NCBI GenBank assembly: GCA_030600135.1
Contig: JAUVMS010000034.1
Location: forward strand, 1-13,160
Direction of reading: 5' to 3'
Source: Hyphomicrobiales bacterium
GTDB taxonomy: Bacteria; Pseudomonadota; Alphaproteobacteria; Rhizobiales; JAUVMS01
DNA length: 13,160 nt
Below the pieces are notes generated by a model, which ran no database searches, was not told where the DNA came from, and was given only the letters and a program-made list of their open reading frames with translations. The position numbers were made by a program, and so were the translations under genes. Positions within the stretch are counted from its first letter, which is position 1. Every line of letters starts with the position of its first letter. This document shows, piece after piece, positions 5,871-13,160 of the stretch.

Positions 5871-6800
5871 CTACTTTGGATAATCCAAACCCATCTCGCG
5901 ATAGCGCTCGGGGTCGTCGCCCCAGTGCTCGCGGACTTTGACGAAGAGAAAGAGATGGACGTTGGTCTCGATGATCTCGGCAATCTCCTTGCGCGCATCC
6001 TGGCCGATCTGCTTGATCGTACGGCCACCTTTGCCGAGGACGATTTGGCGCTGGCTATCACGCTCGACAAAAATCGTTTGCTCGATACGCACGTCGCCGG
6101 ACCTGAGCTTTTTCCACTCCGTCGTCTCAACGGTCGAGGCGTAAGGCAGTTCCTGGTGGAGCCGCAAGTATAGTTTTTCCCGGGTTATCTCCGCGGCGAG
6201 AAACCTGAGCGGCGCGTCTGACAGCTCGTCCTCGGGATAAAGCCAGTGCCCGAGCGGTACGGCGGCAGCGAGATAGGCTCGCAGATCTTTGACACCGCTG
6301 CCGTTGAGCGCGGAAATCATGAACGTCGCGTCGAAGGTCGCGCGATCCGTGATCTCTTGCGCCAGGCTCAACAAAGGCTCCTTCGTCATCCGATCGACTT
6401 TGTTGAGGATCAAAATGCTGTTGGCGCCTGCATCCGGTAGGCGACGGAGAATGCGCTCGACGTCCTCATCGATGCCTTTGGGGGCGTCGACGATGAGAGC
6501 AATGACATCAGCATCGCCGGCACTGGTCCAGGCGGCATCGACCATGGCCCGATCAAGACGGCGGCGGGGAGCGAAGATGCCAGGTGTGTCGGCAAGGATG
6601 ATTTGCGAATTGCCGTCCACGAGAATGCCTCGGATGCGCCCGCGTGTGGTTTGCACTTTGTGAGTGACGATCGACACCTTGGCACCGACGAGTTGGTTGA
6701 CGAGCGTCGATTTACCCGCGTTTGGCGCGCCGATCAGCGCGACGATCCCGCAGCGCATGTCCTCAGGCGCCTTTTGATCCTTTGGATCGGCGGGCGTCAT
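5871..6800 (-). CDS. era: GTPase Era
   Basis: Era (309 residues) is an essential GTPase that binds the 3' end of 16S rRNA and assists maturation of the small ribosomal subunit at the inner face of the membrane. The GTPase motifs are complete: GAPNAGKST (24-32), TT at 51-52, DTPG (71-74), NKVD (133-136) and SAL (163-165). The C-terminal KH domain has IVLGKGGRTIKQIG (253-266). The ATG at 6800 overlaps the rnc stop in an ATGA (6797-6800), so the two genes are probably translationally coupled. The family often begins near MRCGIVALIGAPN, so the first 14 residues are an ordinary extension. recO normally follows; here the gene ends against the convergent sulfatase. Confidence 0.97.
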   Translation of the reverse strand: MTPADPKDQKAPEDMRCGIVALIGAPNAGKSTLVNQLVGAKVSIVTHKVQTTRGRIRGILVDGNSQIILADTPGIFAPRRRLDRAMVDAAWTSAGDADVIALIVDAPKGIDEDVERILRRLPDAGANSILILNKVDRMTKEPLLSLAQEITDRATFDATFMISALNGSGVKDLRAYLAAAVPLGHWLYPEDELSDAPLRFLAAEITREKLYLRLHQELPYASTVETTEWKKLRSGDVRIEQTIFVERDSQRQIVLGKGGRTIKQIGQDARKEIAEIIETNVHLFLFVKVREHWGDDPERYREMGLDYPK

Positions 6801-7504
6801 TCGACCGGCTCACTTTGCCAAATGCCCTCGCGCTCCAGAAAAGCGAGAGCGGCGGCTTGCTCGGCCGCACGTTTGTTTGCGCCGTAACCTTGGGCCGGCT
6901 CCTGGCGCTCGATGCGGACCTCGGTGGTAAAACTTGGCGCATGATCGGGACCGGTTCGACCCAGCTCGGCATAGTCGGGCAATGGCAGTCCCCGGCTCTG
7001 CGCCCATTCCTGCAATGCCGATTTGGGATCGGCCCGTACTTCGTCGATGGCCTCGAAGTGATCCGTCCACCACCTAAGCGTAACGCGGCGCGCCTCGTCA
7101 AAGCCGCCATCGAGAAAAATCGCGCCGAGGACAGCCTCACAGGCATTGGCGATGATGGTGTGCTTGCGGCGTCCGCCGCTGCCGGCCTCGCCAGTGCCCA
7201 ACACGATGAAATTGCCAAGCTCAAGCTCGTTGCCGACGCGCGCGCAGGTTTCTCTGCGAACGAGGCGATTGTAACCGCGCGCGAGCGTACCTTCTTCCGC
7301 CTCGGGAAAGCGCTTGACGAGGCGTTCGGCCATGACGAGGCCCAAAACCCGATCACCGAGAAATTCGAGTTGTTCGTTGTCGTGATCGATGCGACAGCTG
7401 GCGCGCGCGCTCGAGTGCGTCAGTGCGCGTTGCAAAAGGCCGCGGTCGCTGAACGTGTAGCCCAACCGGTTCTGCAACTCATCAATGCTGGCTGACCTCA
7501 CCAC
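6797..7504 (-). CDS. rnc: Ribonuclease III
   Basis: RNase III cuts double-stranded RNA, including the rRNA precursor. From the chosen GTG the protein has 235 residues: the catalytic domain with the signature NEQLEFLGDRVLGL (43-56, metal ligands E47 and D51), then a dsRNA-binding domain from about 158 (DPKSALQEWAQ to ANKRAAEQAAALAFLE). The second metal-binding segment reads IIANACEAVLGAIFLDGG (117-134): E123 is kept, but the Asp normally four residues after the AxxE spacing start (E. coli D114) is Asn120 here. The start is uncertain. GTG at 7504 lies five bases after the lepB stop and fits family length; GTG at 7501, ATG at 7540 and GTG at 7558 are alternatives, the last two inside lepB. None has a good Shine-Dalgarno, which suggests coupling to lepB translation. 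Confidence 0.94.
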   Translation of the reverse strand: MVRSASIDELQNRLGYTFSDRGLLQRALTHSSARASCRIDHDNEQLEFLGDRVLGLVMAERLVKRFPEAEEGTLARGYNRLVRRETCARVGNELELGNFIVLGTGEAGSGGRRKHTIIANACEAVLGAIFLDGGFDEARRVTLRWWTDHFEAIDEVRADPKSALQEWAQSRGLPLPDYAELGRTGPDHAPSFTTEVRIERQEPAQGYGANKRAAEQAAALAFLEREGIWQSEPVE

Positions 7505-7509
7505 AATAG

Positions 7510-8268
7510 CTAATCGATCAACTTGAAGAAGCGCGCCCATCGCAGCGTTGTGGGCCACTGCCAGAACTTGAAAACCGACCAGCGTTGCGTGGCGGAAAAG
7601 AAGATGATCTCGGCCCGCCCAACAAAATTTTCGTAGGGCACGTAGCCAACCGCCCAGGGCGCGCGGGAATCGGTCGAATTGTCTCGATTGTCGCCCATCA
7701 TGAAATAGTGGCGGTCTGGCACAACGTATTCGCTGGTGTTGTCAAAGGACCCCTGCGGCTCGGCATCGAGGACTTTGTATGTCACACCGTTCGGCAACGT
7801 CTCCTCATAGCGAGCAATACGCGTCTTGTTGCCATAGGGGCCGATCTGCACAAAGTCCGCAACGCGCTTTTTGGGAACCGGATTGTCATTGATGTAGAGC
7901 TGTCCACGCCGCATTTGAATGCGATCTCCCGGTAGCCCGATCACGCGCTTGATGTAGTCCGTTTCATTGTCGCGCGGCAGTTTGAACACCGCCACATCGC
8001 CGCGTTTCGGCTCCGAGCCAAAAACCCTCCCGTTGTAAAGATCAAAGCCGAACGGGAACGAATAACGGCTGTATCCATAGCTGAATTTCGAAACAAACAA
8101 ATAGTCGCCAACCAGGAGCGTGGATTTCATTGATCCGGACGGAATGTTGAACGGCTGATAAAGGAACACCCGAACGACCAATGCCAAGATCAACGCATGG
8201 ATGATCACACGCACGGTTTCCGCCAGACCGCTCTGGCTCGACTTCTTTGCATCGACTTCCACGCTCAT
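7510..8268 (-). CDS. lepB: Signal peptidase I
   Basis: A 252-residue inner-membrane serine protease that removes signal peptides from secreted proteins at the periplasmic face. One membrane helix (about 15-37) precedes the catalytic S46 in IPSGSMKSTL; the base is K107 in DYIKRVIGLPGD. The GDNRDNSTDSR box lies near the C-terminus, as in the S26 family. The ATG at 8268 has a good GGGGAG six bases upstream. Unlike its tightly packed neighbours, lepB is separated from acpS by 149 bases that hold a candidate promoter and a small inverted repeat. It may therefore start its own lepB-rnc-era transcript. rnc begins within a few bases of its stop. Confidence 0.97.
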   Translation of the reverse strand: MSVEVDAKKSSQSGLAETVRVIIHALILALVVRVFLYQPFNIPSGSMKSTLLVGDYLFVSKFSYGYSRYSFPFGFDLYNGRVFGSEPKRGDVAVFKLPRDNETDYIKRVIGLPGDRIQMRRGQLYINDNPVPKKRVADFVQIGPYGNKTRIARYEETLPNGVTYKVLDAEPQGSFDNTSEYVVPDRHYFMMGDNRDNSTDSRAPWAVGYVPYENFVGRAEIIFFSATQRWSVFKFWQWPTTLRWARFFKLID

Positions 8269-8356
8269 GTCGTGCTCCCCAAGTCCGCCAGGACAAAGCG
8301 TAGTATTGTGCTAGGTCCACCTGAACTCGTAGTGACCATCGGTGCTTGGTTCGCAC

Positions 8357-8385
8357 CTAATAGCTGGTCCATAACAGCTCTGCAA
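8357..8385 (-). promoter_or_regulatory. Candidate sigma-70 promoter of lepB-rnc-era
   Basis: On the minus strand, TTGCAG (8385-8380) and TATTAG (8362-8357) are spaced by exactly 17 bases, each matching the consensus at four of six positions. The predicted start near 8350 leaves a leader of about 80 bases before lepB. Confidence 0.4.
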
Positions 8386-8387
8386 TT

Positions 8388-8402
8388 TCGGTCATACCGA
8401 CC
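8388..8402. promoter_or_regulatory. Inverted repeat just upstream of the lepB promoter
   Basis: CGGTC-GGTAT-GACCG on the minus strand (equally read as TCGGT-ATG-ACCGA) lies three bases upstream of the candidate -35 box and about 15 bases after the acpS stop. It could be a protein-binding site or a weak 3' hairpin for the acpS message; no T-run follows. Confidence 0.3.
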
Positions 8403-8417
8403 GTTTCATATATTGTG

Positions 8418-8831
8418 TTAGCGATTGCTGTCTTTTACCGGCCGTCCCGAAATAATTACGATTGCCTGTGCCAACGGAAAGTCATCGGTGATCGTGAGGT
8501 CGATCCTCGCTTCATGGCCTTCGGGCGTCAGTTCTTCGAGAATGCTCGCTGCACCACCCGTCAGCCGCAACGTGGGGCGACCCGAAGCCAGATTGACGAC
8601 CCCCATGTCACGCCAAAAGACACCCCGAGATAATCCCGTTCCAAGTGCCTTGGAGCACGCTTCCTTGGCGGCAAAGCGCTTGGCGTAGGAGGCGGCACGC
8701 AATCTACGGGTGTCGGACTTGGCACGTTCGATATCTGTGAAGATTCGGTCGAGAAAACGATCGCCCCAGCGCTCAATGGCCTTTTCGATGCGACGAATAT
8801 CGATGAGATCATTGCCCAGACCGATGATCAT
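8418..8831 (-). CDS. acpS: Holo-[acyl-carrier-protein] synthase
   Basis: AcpS (137 residues) transfers 4'-phosphopantetheine from coenzyme A to a serine of apo-ACP, activating it for fatty-acid synthesis. Both signature motifs are present: IGLGNDLIDIRRIE at 3-16, with the magnesium ligand D8, and FAAKEACSKALGTG at 53-66, with E57. The length is usual for alphaproteobacteria. The ATG at 8831 is 12 bases after the pdxJ stop and only a weak GGCGAG precedes it, so expression is likely coupled to pdxJ. The pdxJ-acpS pairing is widespread in proteobacteria. Confidence 0.96.
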   Translation of the reverse strand: MIIGLGNDLIDIRRIEKAIERWGDRFLDRIFTDIERAKSDTRRLRAASYAKRFAAKEACSKALGTGLSRGVFWRDMGVVNLASGRPTLRLTGGAASILEELTPEGHEARIDLTITDDFPLAQAIVIISGRPVKDSNR

Positions 8832-8843
8832 GGGGCTCGCCCG

Positions 8844-9614
8844 CTATGCACTCATCGAGCCCAAGGCACCGGCGCGGGCGCTGTCCATTTGGGCGCGCAT
8901 GCGCTGAATCGTCGCGTGAAGTCCGCCGAAAATTGCCTCGCCGATCAGGAAGTGGCCGATGTTGAGTTCGACGATCTGAGGTATTGCCGCAACAGTGTTG
9001 ACGGTGTTGAAGGTGAGGCCGTGACCTGCATGAACCTCGAGACCGGCATTGGCGGCGGTCCTGGCAGCCGCAATCAAGCGGTCGATTTCGACGGCAGTGC
9101 GCTCACTATCGTTCAGGAGCGCGGCGTCGCAGTATGGGCCGGAATGCAATTCCACTATGTCGGCACCAGCACGGGCCGAGGCTTCAACTTGCTTTTCGTC
9201 GGGGTCGACAAATAGTGAAATGCGAACTCCGGAGGCTCTTAGTTTTTCGATAGCTCGGGGTAGTGAATTGGACTGTGCCGCGACATCGAGCCCGCCCTCG
9301 GTGGTTAGCTCCTGGCGCTTTTCCGGTACCAGACAGCAAGCATGCGGAACATGGCGCAGGGCGATCTCCAACATTTCGTCGGTTACAGCCATCTCGAAGT
9401 TGAGCGGCCGCGTCAGTTCGGCCTTGAGGCGCGCAATATCATCGTCGCTGATGTGCCTGCGGTCTTCTCGCAAATGCGCCGTTATGCCGTCGGCACCAGC
9501 TTCGACCGCCAGATGCGCAGCTCTAACCGGGTCAGGATGGCGCCCGCCACGGGCGTTGCGAATTGTGGCGACGTGATCAATGTTCACGCCTAGGCGGAGA
9601 TAGGTTGGGGTCAT
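8844..9614 (-). CDS. pdxJ: Pyridoxine 5'-phosphate synthase
   Basis: PdxJ (256 residues) condenses 3-amino-2-oxopropyl phosphate with 1-deoxy-D-xylulose 5-phosphate to form pyridoxine 5'-phosphate, the ring-closing step of the DXP-dependent vitamin B6 route. It is a TIM barrel beginning LRLGVNIDHVATIRNARGG. Visible active-site elements are H47 in ITAHLREDRRHI, E74 in NFEMAVT and H198 in VHAGHGLTFNTV, with a phosphate-binding region near GEAIFGGL. The ATG at 9614 lies 28 bases after the DUF2062 stop and has no strong Shine-Dalgarno. The neighbours downstream (acpS) and upstream (DUF2062, rsh) follow the order seen in Hyphomicrobiales. Confidence 0.97.
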   Translation of the reverse strand: MTPTYLRLGVNIDHVATIRNARGGRHPDPVRAAHLAVEAGADGITAHLREDRRHISDDDIARLKAELTRPLNFEMAVTDEMLEIALRHVPHACCLVPEKRQELTTEGGLDVAAQSNSLPRAIEKLRASGVRISLFVDPDEKQVEASARAGADIVELHSGPYCDAALLNDSERTAVEIDRLIAAARTAANAGLEVHAGHGLTFNTVNTVAAIPQIVELNIGHFLIGEAIFGGLHATIQRMRAQMDSARAGALGSMSA

Positions 9615-9642
9615 ATTCGAAGTGGTCCAACAAACAGTTACT

Positions 9643-10248
9643 TCATACGTGGTGTGGCGCCGAACTCTCGGCCTGGCGGTGCGCGTCGCGCGGCCCGCGA
9701 CGCTGCTTATAGGCTTCTACAAGCCTCGCCACGGCATAGTAACATATCGTAGCGGTCAAGAGACCAAGTGGTACACTTCCAACGGTCATTGGCTTAATGA
9801 GCGGCCAAAGCATCTCAATTGCCGATTTCGAGACATCCCACGAGCCGTTCAAAATCGCCGGCCGGAGCTCTTCAAAGCCCTGACGCAATACGGCGGCACT
9901 GAAGTGCCCTTCGCCGCCAAGCAACCAGCTACCCAACTTGTAGGACGAAATCCAAATCAACGGCAATGTCAGCGGGTTTCCGAAAAAGGTGCCGAATGCC
10001 GAGGCGATGATGCTGCCGCGCCCGACAAATGCCAAAAGGCCGCCCAATAGAAAATGAAAACCGACAAACGGCGTAAACGAAACGAATACGCCGCATGCGA
10101 ATCCAAAGGCGATGGCAAAGGTTGAATCCCTCAACCGACCGACCCTGTTCACCATGTACCTTGTCGAGCGTGACCAACTACGGCGCGGCCAGATGGCCAC
10201 GCGCACCCGCTCACTCAAGCTGGGTGGTTCACGGCGCTTAAACAACAT
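9643..10248 (-). CDS. DUF2062 membrane protein
   Basis: A 201-residue integral membrane protein of the DUF2062 family, function unknown. The start at 10248 (MLFKRREPPSLSERVR) follows an AAGGGG about ten bases upstream; a longer reading to 10284 adds 12 Ala/Arg-rich residues. A basic N-terminus is followed by a long hydrophobic block (FAIAFGFACGVFVSFTPFVGF, then LLGGLLAFVGRGSII and FFGNPLTLPLIW) that carries the family's hallmark FTPF and GNPLT motifs. Another membrane segment (GSVPLGLLTATICYYAVA) precedes a basic, cytoplasmic-type tail. It sits 28 bases before pdxJ and 226 bases after rsh, so it probably heads a DUF2062-pdxJ-acpS unit. Nothing in the sequence suggests a substrate. Confidence 0.85.
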   Translation of the reverse strand: MLFKRREPPSLSERVRVAIWPRRSWSRSTRYMVNRVGRLRDSTFAIAFGFACGVFVSFTPFVGFHFLLGGLLAFVGRGSIIASAFGTFFGNPLTLPLIWISSYKLGSWLLGGEGHFSAAVLRQGFEELRPAILNGSWDVSKSAIEMLWPLIKPMTVGSVPLGLLTATICYYAVARLVEAYKQRRGPRDAHRQAESSAPHHV

Positions 10249-10423
10249 TTGTCCGTCGCCCCTTGCCCTTGCCGGTGCCAGCAAACGCGCACCGAACTCC
10301 CGTCAGATGGGTAGGCGTCCCCTTAGTTTCAAACAAAACACCTGCTTCGTGTTGTCGTGACAAGTCCGGAACTTGCTTTTTCGCCCAAGCCTTGATTGAT
10401 CCTCGTCACAGCGATGCAGAATC

Positions 10424-10444
10424 TCCACACTAACCCGGTGTGGA
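10424..10444 (-). terminator. Hairpin downstream of rsh
   Basis: TCCACAC and GTGTGGA form a perfect seven-base stem over a seven-base loop, starting 31 bases after the rsh stop in the 226-base gap before DUF2062. No T-run follows on the minus strand, so it may stabilise the 3' end rather than terminate. The rest of the gap (10249-10474) shows no gene; I could not find a convincing promoter for DUF2062. Confidence 0.35.
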
Positions 10445-10474
10445 CAGCCCCGCCGCCGCGTAGGCGAAGCAAGG

Positions 10475-12751
10475 CTAATGCCAAGTGGATCGTTCAGTTT
10501 CTTTGTCTGTACCAAATATTCTTGTCACATTGTTGACCACGGCCAAACTGCGCAGTCCAGAAACAATTTCGTTCAAATGCAGAAGGTCCCAGACTTCGAG
10601 TTCTATCCACATTTGGGTGAAATCGGCGGCGCGGCGCAGCATGCTCAAATTATCGATGTTACCGTCAGCCTCACCGATAACTTTGGCAATGCGGGCGAGC
10701 GTGCCAGGCTCGTTAATTGCTGTGACTTTGATGGTCGCTGGAAAGCGTTCCGGCGCCGATTGATCGATGTCCCAGGTGACATCGATCCAGCGCTCAGGCT
10801 CATCGTCGTACTCACTGAGCTTGGGCGAGTGAATCGGATAAATGGCAATGCCCTTTCCCGGCGACAGAATTCCGACGATACGGTCACCCGGAACCGCGCC
10901 ACCTTCGGCGAACTCTACCGGGAGATCGCCGCGCTGTCCGCGAATCGGCAAACTTTGGCCGGGCGTGACAGGCTCGGCGGCGTTGGAAGAGCCCGGTAGG
11001 CGAAACTTGAGGCCGATTATGTTGCGCAAATTGAACCAGCCCTCTTCGATGGTCGCTTCGTGGCGGTTGCGCTTGGTGCGCCGTGGTTGATCGGGTTCGG
11101 GTTGCTCTTCATCCGGGAATACGGCCGAGATGACGTCGCGCGAGGAGAGTTCGCTTCGGCCAGCAGCAATGACGATCTCCTCGACCGACTTCTGCGACAA
11201 TCTCGGCAATCCTCTTGCCAAGACGTCATCATTGAAGGTCTTGCCGGCACGCTCGAAGGCGCCCTTTAGGATCTGCCTGCCAAGCTCGCTATACTGGCGT
11301 CGCAGCGCGCCACGCGAGGCTCGACGAATGGCCGAGCGCGCCTTGCCAGTGACAGCGATGCGTTCCCATGCCGCCGGCGGTGTTTGCGCGTCGGAGCAGA
11401 TGATCTCGACTTCCTCGCCGTTGCGAAGCTCCGTGATGAGCGGTGCGTGGCGGCCATTGATCTTACAGCCAACACAATGATCGCCGATGTCGGTGTGAAC
11501 GGCATAGGCAAAGTCGATCGGGGTAGCACCTCGCGGCAGGGCAATGAGGCGCCCCTTGGGAGAAAAGCAGAAGACCTGATCTTGAAAGAGTTCAAGCTTG
11601 GTGTGCTCCAAAAATTCTTCCGGGTTGTCGCCTTCGAGCAAGGTATCAACAAGCCTGCGTAGCCAATCGTAGGCATTGCTCTCCCATGCCGGTACGCGGC
11701 CATTTCCAGCGACCTTGCCGGTACGATCCTTGTAAAGCACGTGGGCGGCAACGCCGAAATCGGCGACTTGATGCATGGCTTCGGTGCGAATCTGCAGCTC
11801 GACACGTTGGTGGCGCGGCCCCACGACCGTAGTGTGGAGCGAGCGATAGTCGTTTTGCTTGGGCGTCGAGATGTAATCTTTGAACCGCCCCGGTACGGCC
11901 CGCCACGTGGTGTGGACAAGACCAAGCATGCGGTAGCAATCCTCGAGGTTGGGGACGACAATCCGAAACGCGTAAATGTCGCTCAACTGCTCGAGCGAAA
12001 TCTGTTTGTGGTCCATCTTGCGCCAGATGGAATAGGGCTTTTTTTCGCGCCCGGAGACGATCGGCACGAGACCGCCGGTGCGAAGTTTCTCCTCAAGCGA
12101 CCCGCGAATCTCATCGATCAGGCCCTGATTGACCTCGCGCATGGCGTAGACCTTCGTCGACACCGCGTCGTAGGCGGCCGGCTCAAGCCAGCGAAACGAC
12201 AAATCCTCGAGTTCATCGCGCAGCCATTGCATGCCCATGCGGCCGGCGAGCGGGGCGTAGATCTCGAGCGTCTCCTCGGAAATACGGCGACGCTTGGGTT
12301 CAGTCATATGCTTGAGCGTGCGCATGTTGTGGAGGCGGTCGGCAAGCTTGACGAGCAAGACCCGGATGTCGCTCGATATGGCAATGAGCAGCTTGCGGAA
12401 GTTTTCGGCCTGCTCGGCCTTTTTGGTCACCAGGTCAAGCTGCTTGATCTTGGTGAGCCCATCTACGAGTTCGCCGATCTCCTCGCCGAACAGCTGGTCG
12501 ATCTCTTCGCGGGTGGTTTCGGTGTCCTCGATTGTGTCGTGCAACAGTGCCGTTGCAATCGTGGCGTCGTCGAGCTTGAGATCGGTGAGAATGGCGGCGA
12601 CTTCAAGCGGGTGCGAGAAGAATGGGTCGCCAGAGGCCCGGCGCTGATGGCCGTGGGCCTTCATGGAGTAGATGTAGGCCTTGTTGAGCAGCCCCTCGTC
12701 GGCCGAGGGGTCATAGCTTAAAACCTTCTCTAAAAGTTCATACTGGCGCAT
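10475..12751 (-). CDS. rsh: Bifunctional (p)ppGpp synthetase/hydrolase (RelA/SpoT homologue)
   Basis: A 758-residue Rsh protein that makes and degrades the stringent-response alarmone (p)ppGpp. Domains in order: an HD hydrolase with H47, H71-D72, E75-D76 and D138 all present; a synthetase with GREKKPYSIWRKM (234-246), DIYAFRIV (258-265), YRSLHT (302-307) and VELQIRT (317-323); a TGS domain (about 388-450); and a C-terminal ACT domain (about 675-745, INEPGTLARIA). RFKD at 289-292 is the form found in bifunctional enzymes, not the acidic EFDD type of RelA-only proteins. Intact hydrolase residues agree. It is probably the only long Rsh in the cell, as is usual in alphaproteobacteria. The ATG at 12751 has a weak Shine-Dalgarno. 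It follows rpoZ, a conserved pairing, after a 135-base gap that holds a candidate promoter. Confidence 0.97.
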   Translation of the reverse strand: MRQYELLEKVLSYDPSADEGLLNKAYIYSMKAHGHQRRASGDPFFSHPLEVAAILTDLKLDDATIATALLHDTIEDTETTREEIDQLFGEEIGELVDGLTKIKQLDLVTKKAEQAENFRKLLIAISSDIRVLLVKLADRLHNMRTLKHMTEPKRRRISEETLEIYAPLAGRMGMQWLRDELEDLSFRWLEPAAYDAVSTKVYAMREVNQGLIDEIRGSLEEKLRTGGLVPIVSGREKKPYSIWRKMDHKQISLEQLSDIYAFRIVVPNLEDCYRMLGLVHTTWRAVPGRFKDYISTPKQNDYRSLHTTVVGPRHQRVELQIRTEAMHQVADFGVAAHVLYKDRTGKVAGNGRVPAWESNAYDWLRRLVDTLLEGDNPEEFLEHTKLELFQDQVFCFSPKGRLIALPRGATPIDFAYAVHTDIGDHCVGCKINGRHAPLITELRNGEEVEIICSDAQTPPAAWERIAVTGKARSAIRRASRGALRRQYSELGRQILKGAFERAGKTFNDDVLARGLPRLSQKSVEEIVIAAGRSELSSRDVISAVFPDEEQPEPDQPRRTKRNRHEATIEEGWFNLRNIIGLKFRLPGSSNAAEPVTPGQSLPIRGQRGDLPVEFAEGGAVPGDRIVGILSPGKGIAIYPIHSPKLSEYDDEPERWIDVTWDIDQSAPERFPATIKVTAINEPGTLARIAKVIGEADGNIDNLSMLRRAADFTQMWIELEVWDLLHLNEIVSGLRSLAVVNNVTRIFGTDKETERSTWH

Positions 12752-12777
12752 ATGCGATGTGAACCCAACCGCCTGCT

Positions 12778-12806
12778 TGTATAGCGCCCGAACGCGGACC
12801 TGGTAA
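12778..12806 (-). promoter_or_regulatory. Candidate promoter of rsh
   Basis: On the minus strand, TTACCA (12806-12801) and TATACA (12783-12778) are spaced by 17 bases, each matching the sigma-70 consensus at four of six positions. A start near 12771 would give a leader of about 20 bases. rsh may also be read through from rpoZ; I see no strong terminator between them. Confidence 0.3.
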
Positions 12807-12886
12807 ATGGCCCAACGTCGTGAGCGCGATCAACTCCTCCATCGCTGCTGCGGTTCGCCAAGATTATGCCGATCCGCAGCCTACCA

Positions 12887-13160
12887 TCACCGCGAGCGAC
12901 TGTTCGAGCCCGGTGCCTCCGGCGGCGCCAAGCTTTCCAAACCACGCAGCAGCTCTTCCTCGGACATGGATATGCCATCGATCTGGGTGTCGCTGGCTTG
13001 GTTGTCCCGTCCAAACACTGTAAGGCGCGGATCTGCTGCGACCAATGGGGCCGCCTCTGGCTCGGGCTCGTCAACCTCGACGTACTTCTGGATCGAGTGG
13101 ATCAAATCCTCTTTCAGATCCTCTGGCGAAATCGTCTCTTCCGCCACCTCACGCAGCGCA
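12887..13160 (-). CDS. rpoZ: RNA polymerase omega subunit, C-terminal part
   Basis: The 3' part of rpoZ, open at the right edge of the window. The reading enters as ALREVAEETISPEDLKEDLI followed by HSIQKYVEVDEPEPEAAPL, which matches the conserved alphaproteobacterial omega sequence after its core fold, and ends in an acidic tail with MSEEELLRGLESLAPPE. Omega helps fold and assemble the beta' subunit and, in many bacteria, takes part in ppGpp binding by RNA polymerase. That gives meaning to its position directly before rsh. An apparent start at 13147 is an internal GTG (Val in REVAEE); the true start lies outside the window. Confidence 0.93.
   Translation of the reverse strand, partial: ALREVAEETISPEDLKEDLIHSIQKYVEVDEPEPEAAPLVAADPRLTVFGRDNQASDTQIDGISMSEEELLRGLESLAPPEAPGSNSRSR

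Noticed and set aside
10361..10380. Hairpin CAAGT-CCGGA-ACTTG followed by CTTTT on the plus strand
   Set aside because: It has terminator form only for plus-strand transcription, but no plus-strand gene ends here; the flanking genes run the other way.
11741..12721. 326-codon open frame on the plus strand across rsh
   Set aside because: It is antisense to the most conserved part of rsh (HD and synthetase domains); the composition is that of a shadow frame and no family is recognisable.
12738..12842. 34-codon minus-strand frame starting MEELIALTTLGH between rpoZ and rsh
   Set aside because: It begins at an ATG without proper spacing from a ribosome binding site, runs into the rsh start in another frame and resembles no known leader peptide.
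1..13160. CRISPR arrays, tRNA/rRNA genes, toxin-antitoxin pairs, phage genes and riboswitches
   Set aside because: I looked for direct repeats with regular spacing, tRNA-like cloverleafs and typical system genes by eye on both strands and saw none; every long open stretch is explained by the genes listed.

Overview
The window looks like the chromosome of an alphaproteobacterium, most likely of the order Hyphomicrobiales. The evidence is the gene order rpoZ - rsh - DUF2062 - pdxJ - acpS - lepB - rnc - era - recO on the minus strand, a rhizobial-type glycerol ABC transporter tail at the left edge, and moderately high G+C coding sequence. Genus-level placement is not possible from the sequence alone.

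Layout. (1) 1-2092, plus strand: the 3' end of a glycerol-uptake ABC operon. It holds the tail of the small membrane protein GlpU (DUF2160) and the complete substrate-binding protein GlpV, closed by hairpins. (2) 2110-3878, minus strand: a hypothetical protein with a possible STAS/SEC14-like fold, a GFA-family zinc protein, and recO. (3) 3879-4389: about 500 bases without an intact gene, and the most unusual stretch here. It holds a UUCG-loop terminator, a 24-codon gene tail with no 5' end, and a 275-bp element bounded by 33/34-bp inverted repeats that begins exactly where the gene tail stops. A near-perfect palindrome follows. (4) 4390-5826, plus strand: a type I sulfatase that lies against the direction of the housekeeping block and separates era from recO. 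(5) 5871-13160, minus strand: the housekeeping block itself, running from the 3' part of rpoZ (cut by the window edge) to era.

The block combines stringent response (rsh, beside the RNA polymerase omega subunit), vitamin B6 synthesis (pdxJ), acyl-carrier-protein activation (acpS), secretion (lepB), RNA processing and ribosome assembly (rnc, era) and recombinational repair (recO). Only rnc/era overlap. rsh and lepB have leaders with candidate promoters of their own.

I found no CRISPR array, tRNA, rRNA, phage or clear new defence system. The points worth a second look are the apparent insertion scar between era and recO, a possible promoter for the sulfatase formed partly by the repeat element, and an Asp-to-Asn change at a predicted metal-binding position of RNase III.
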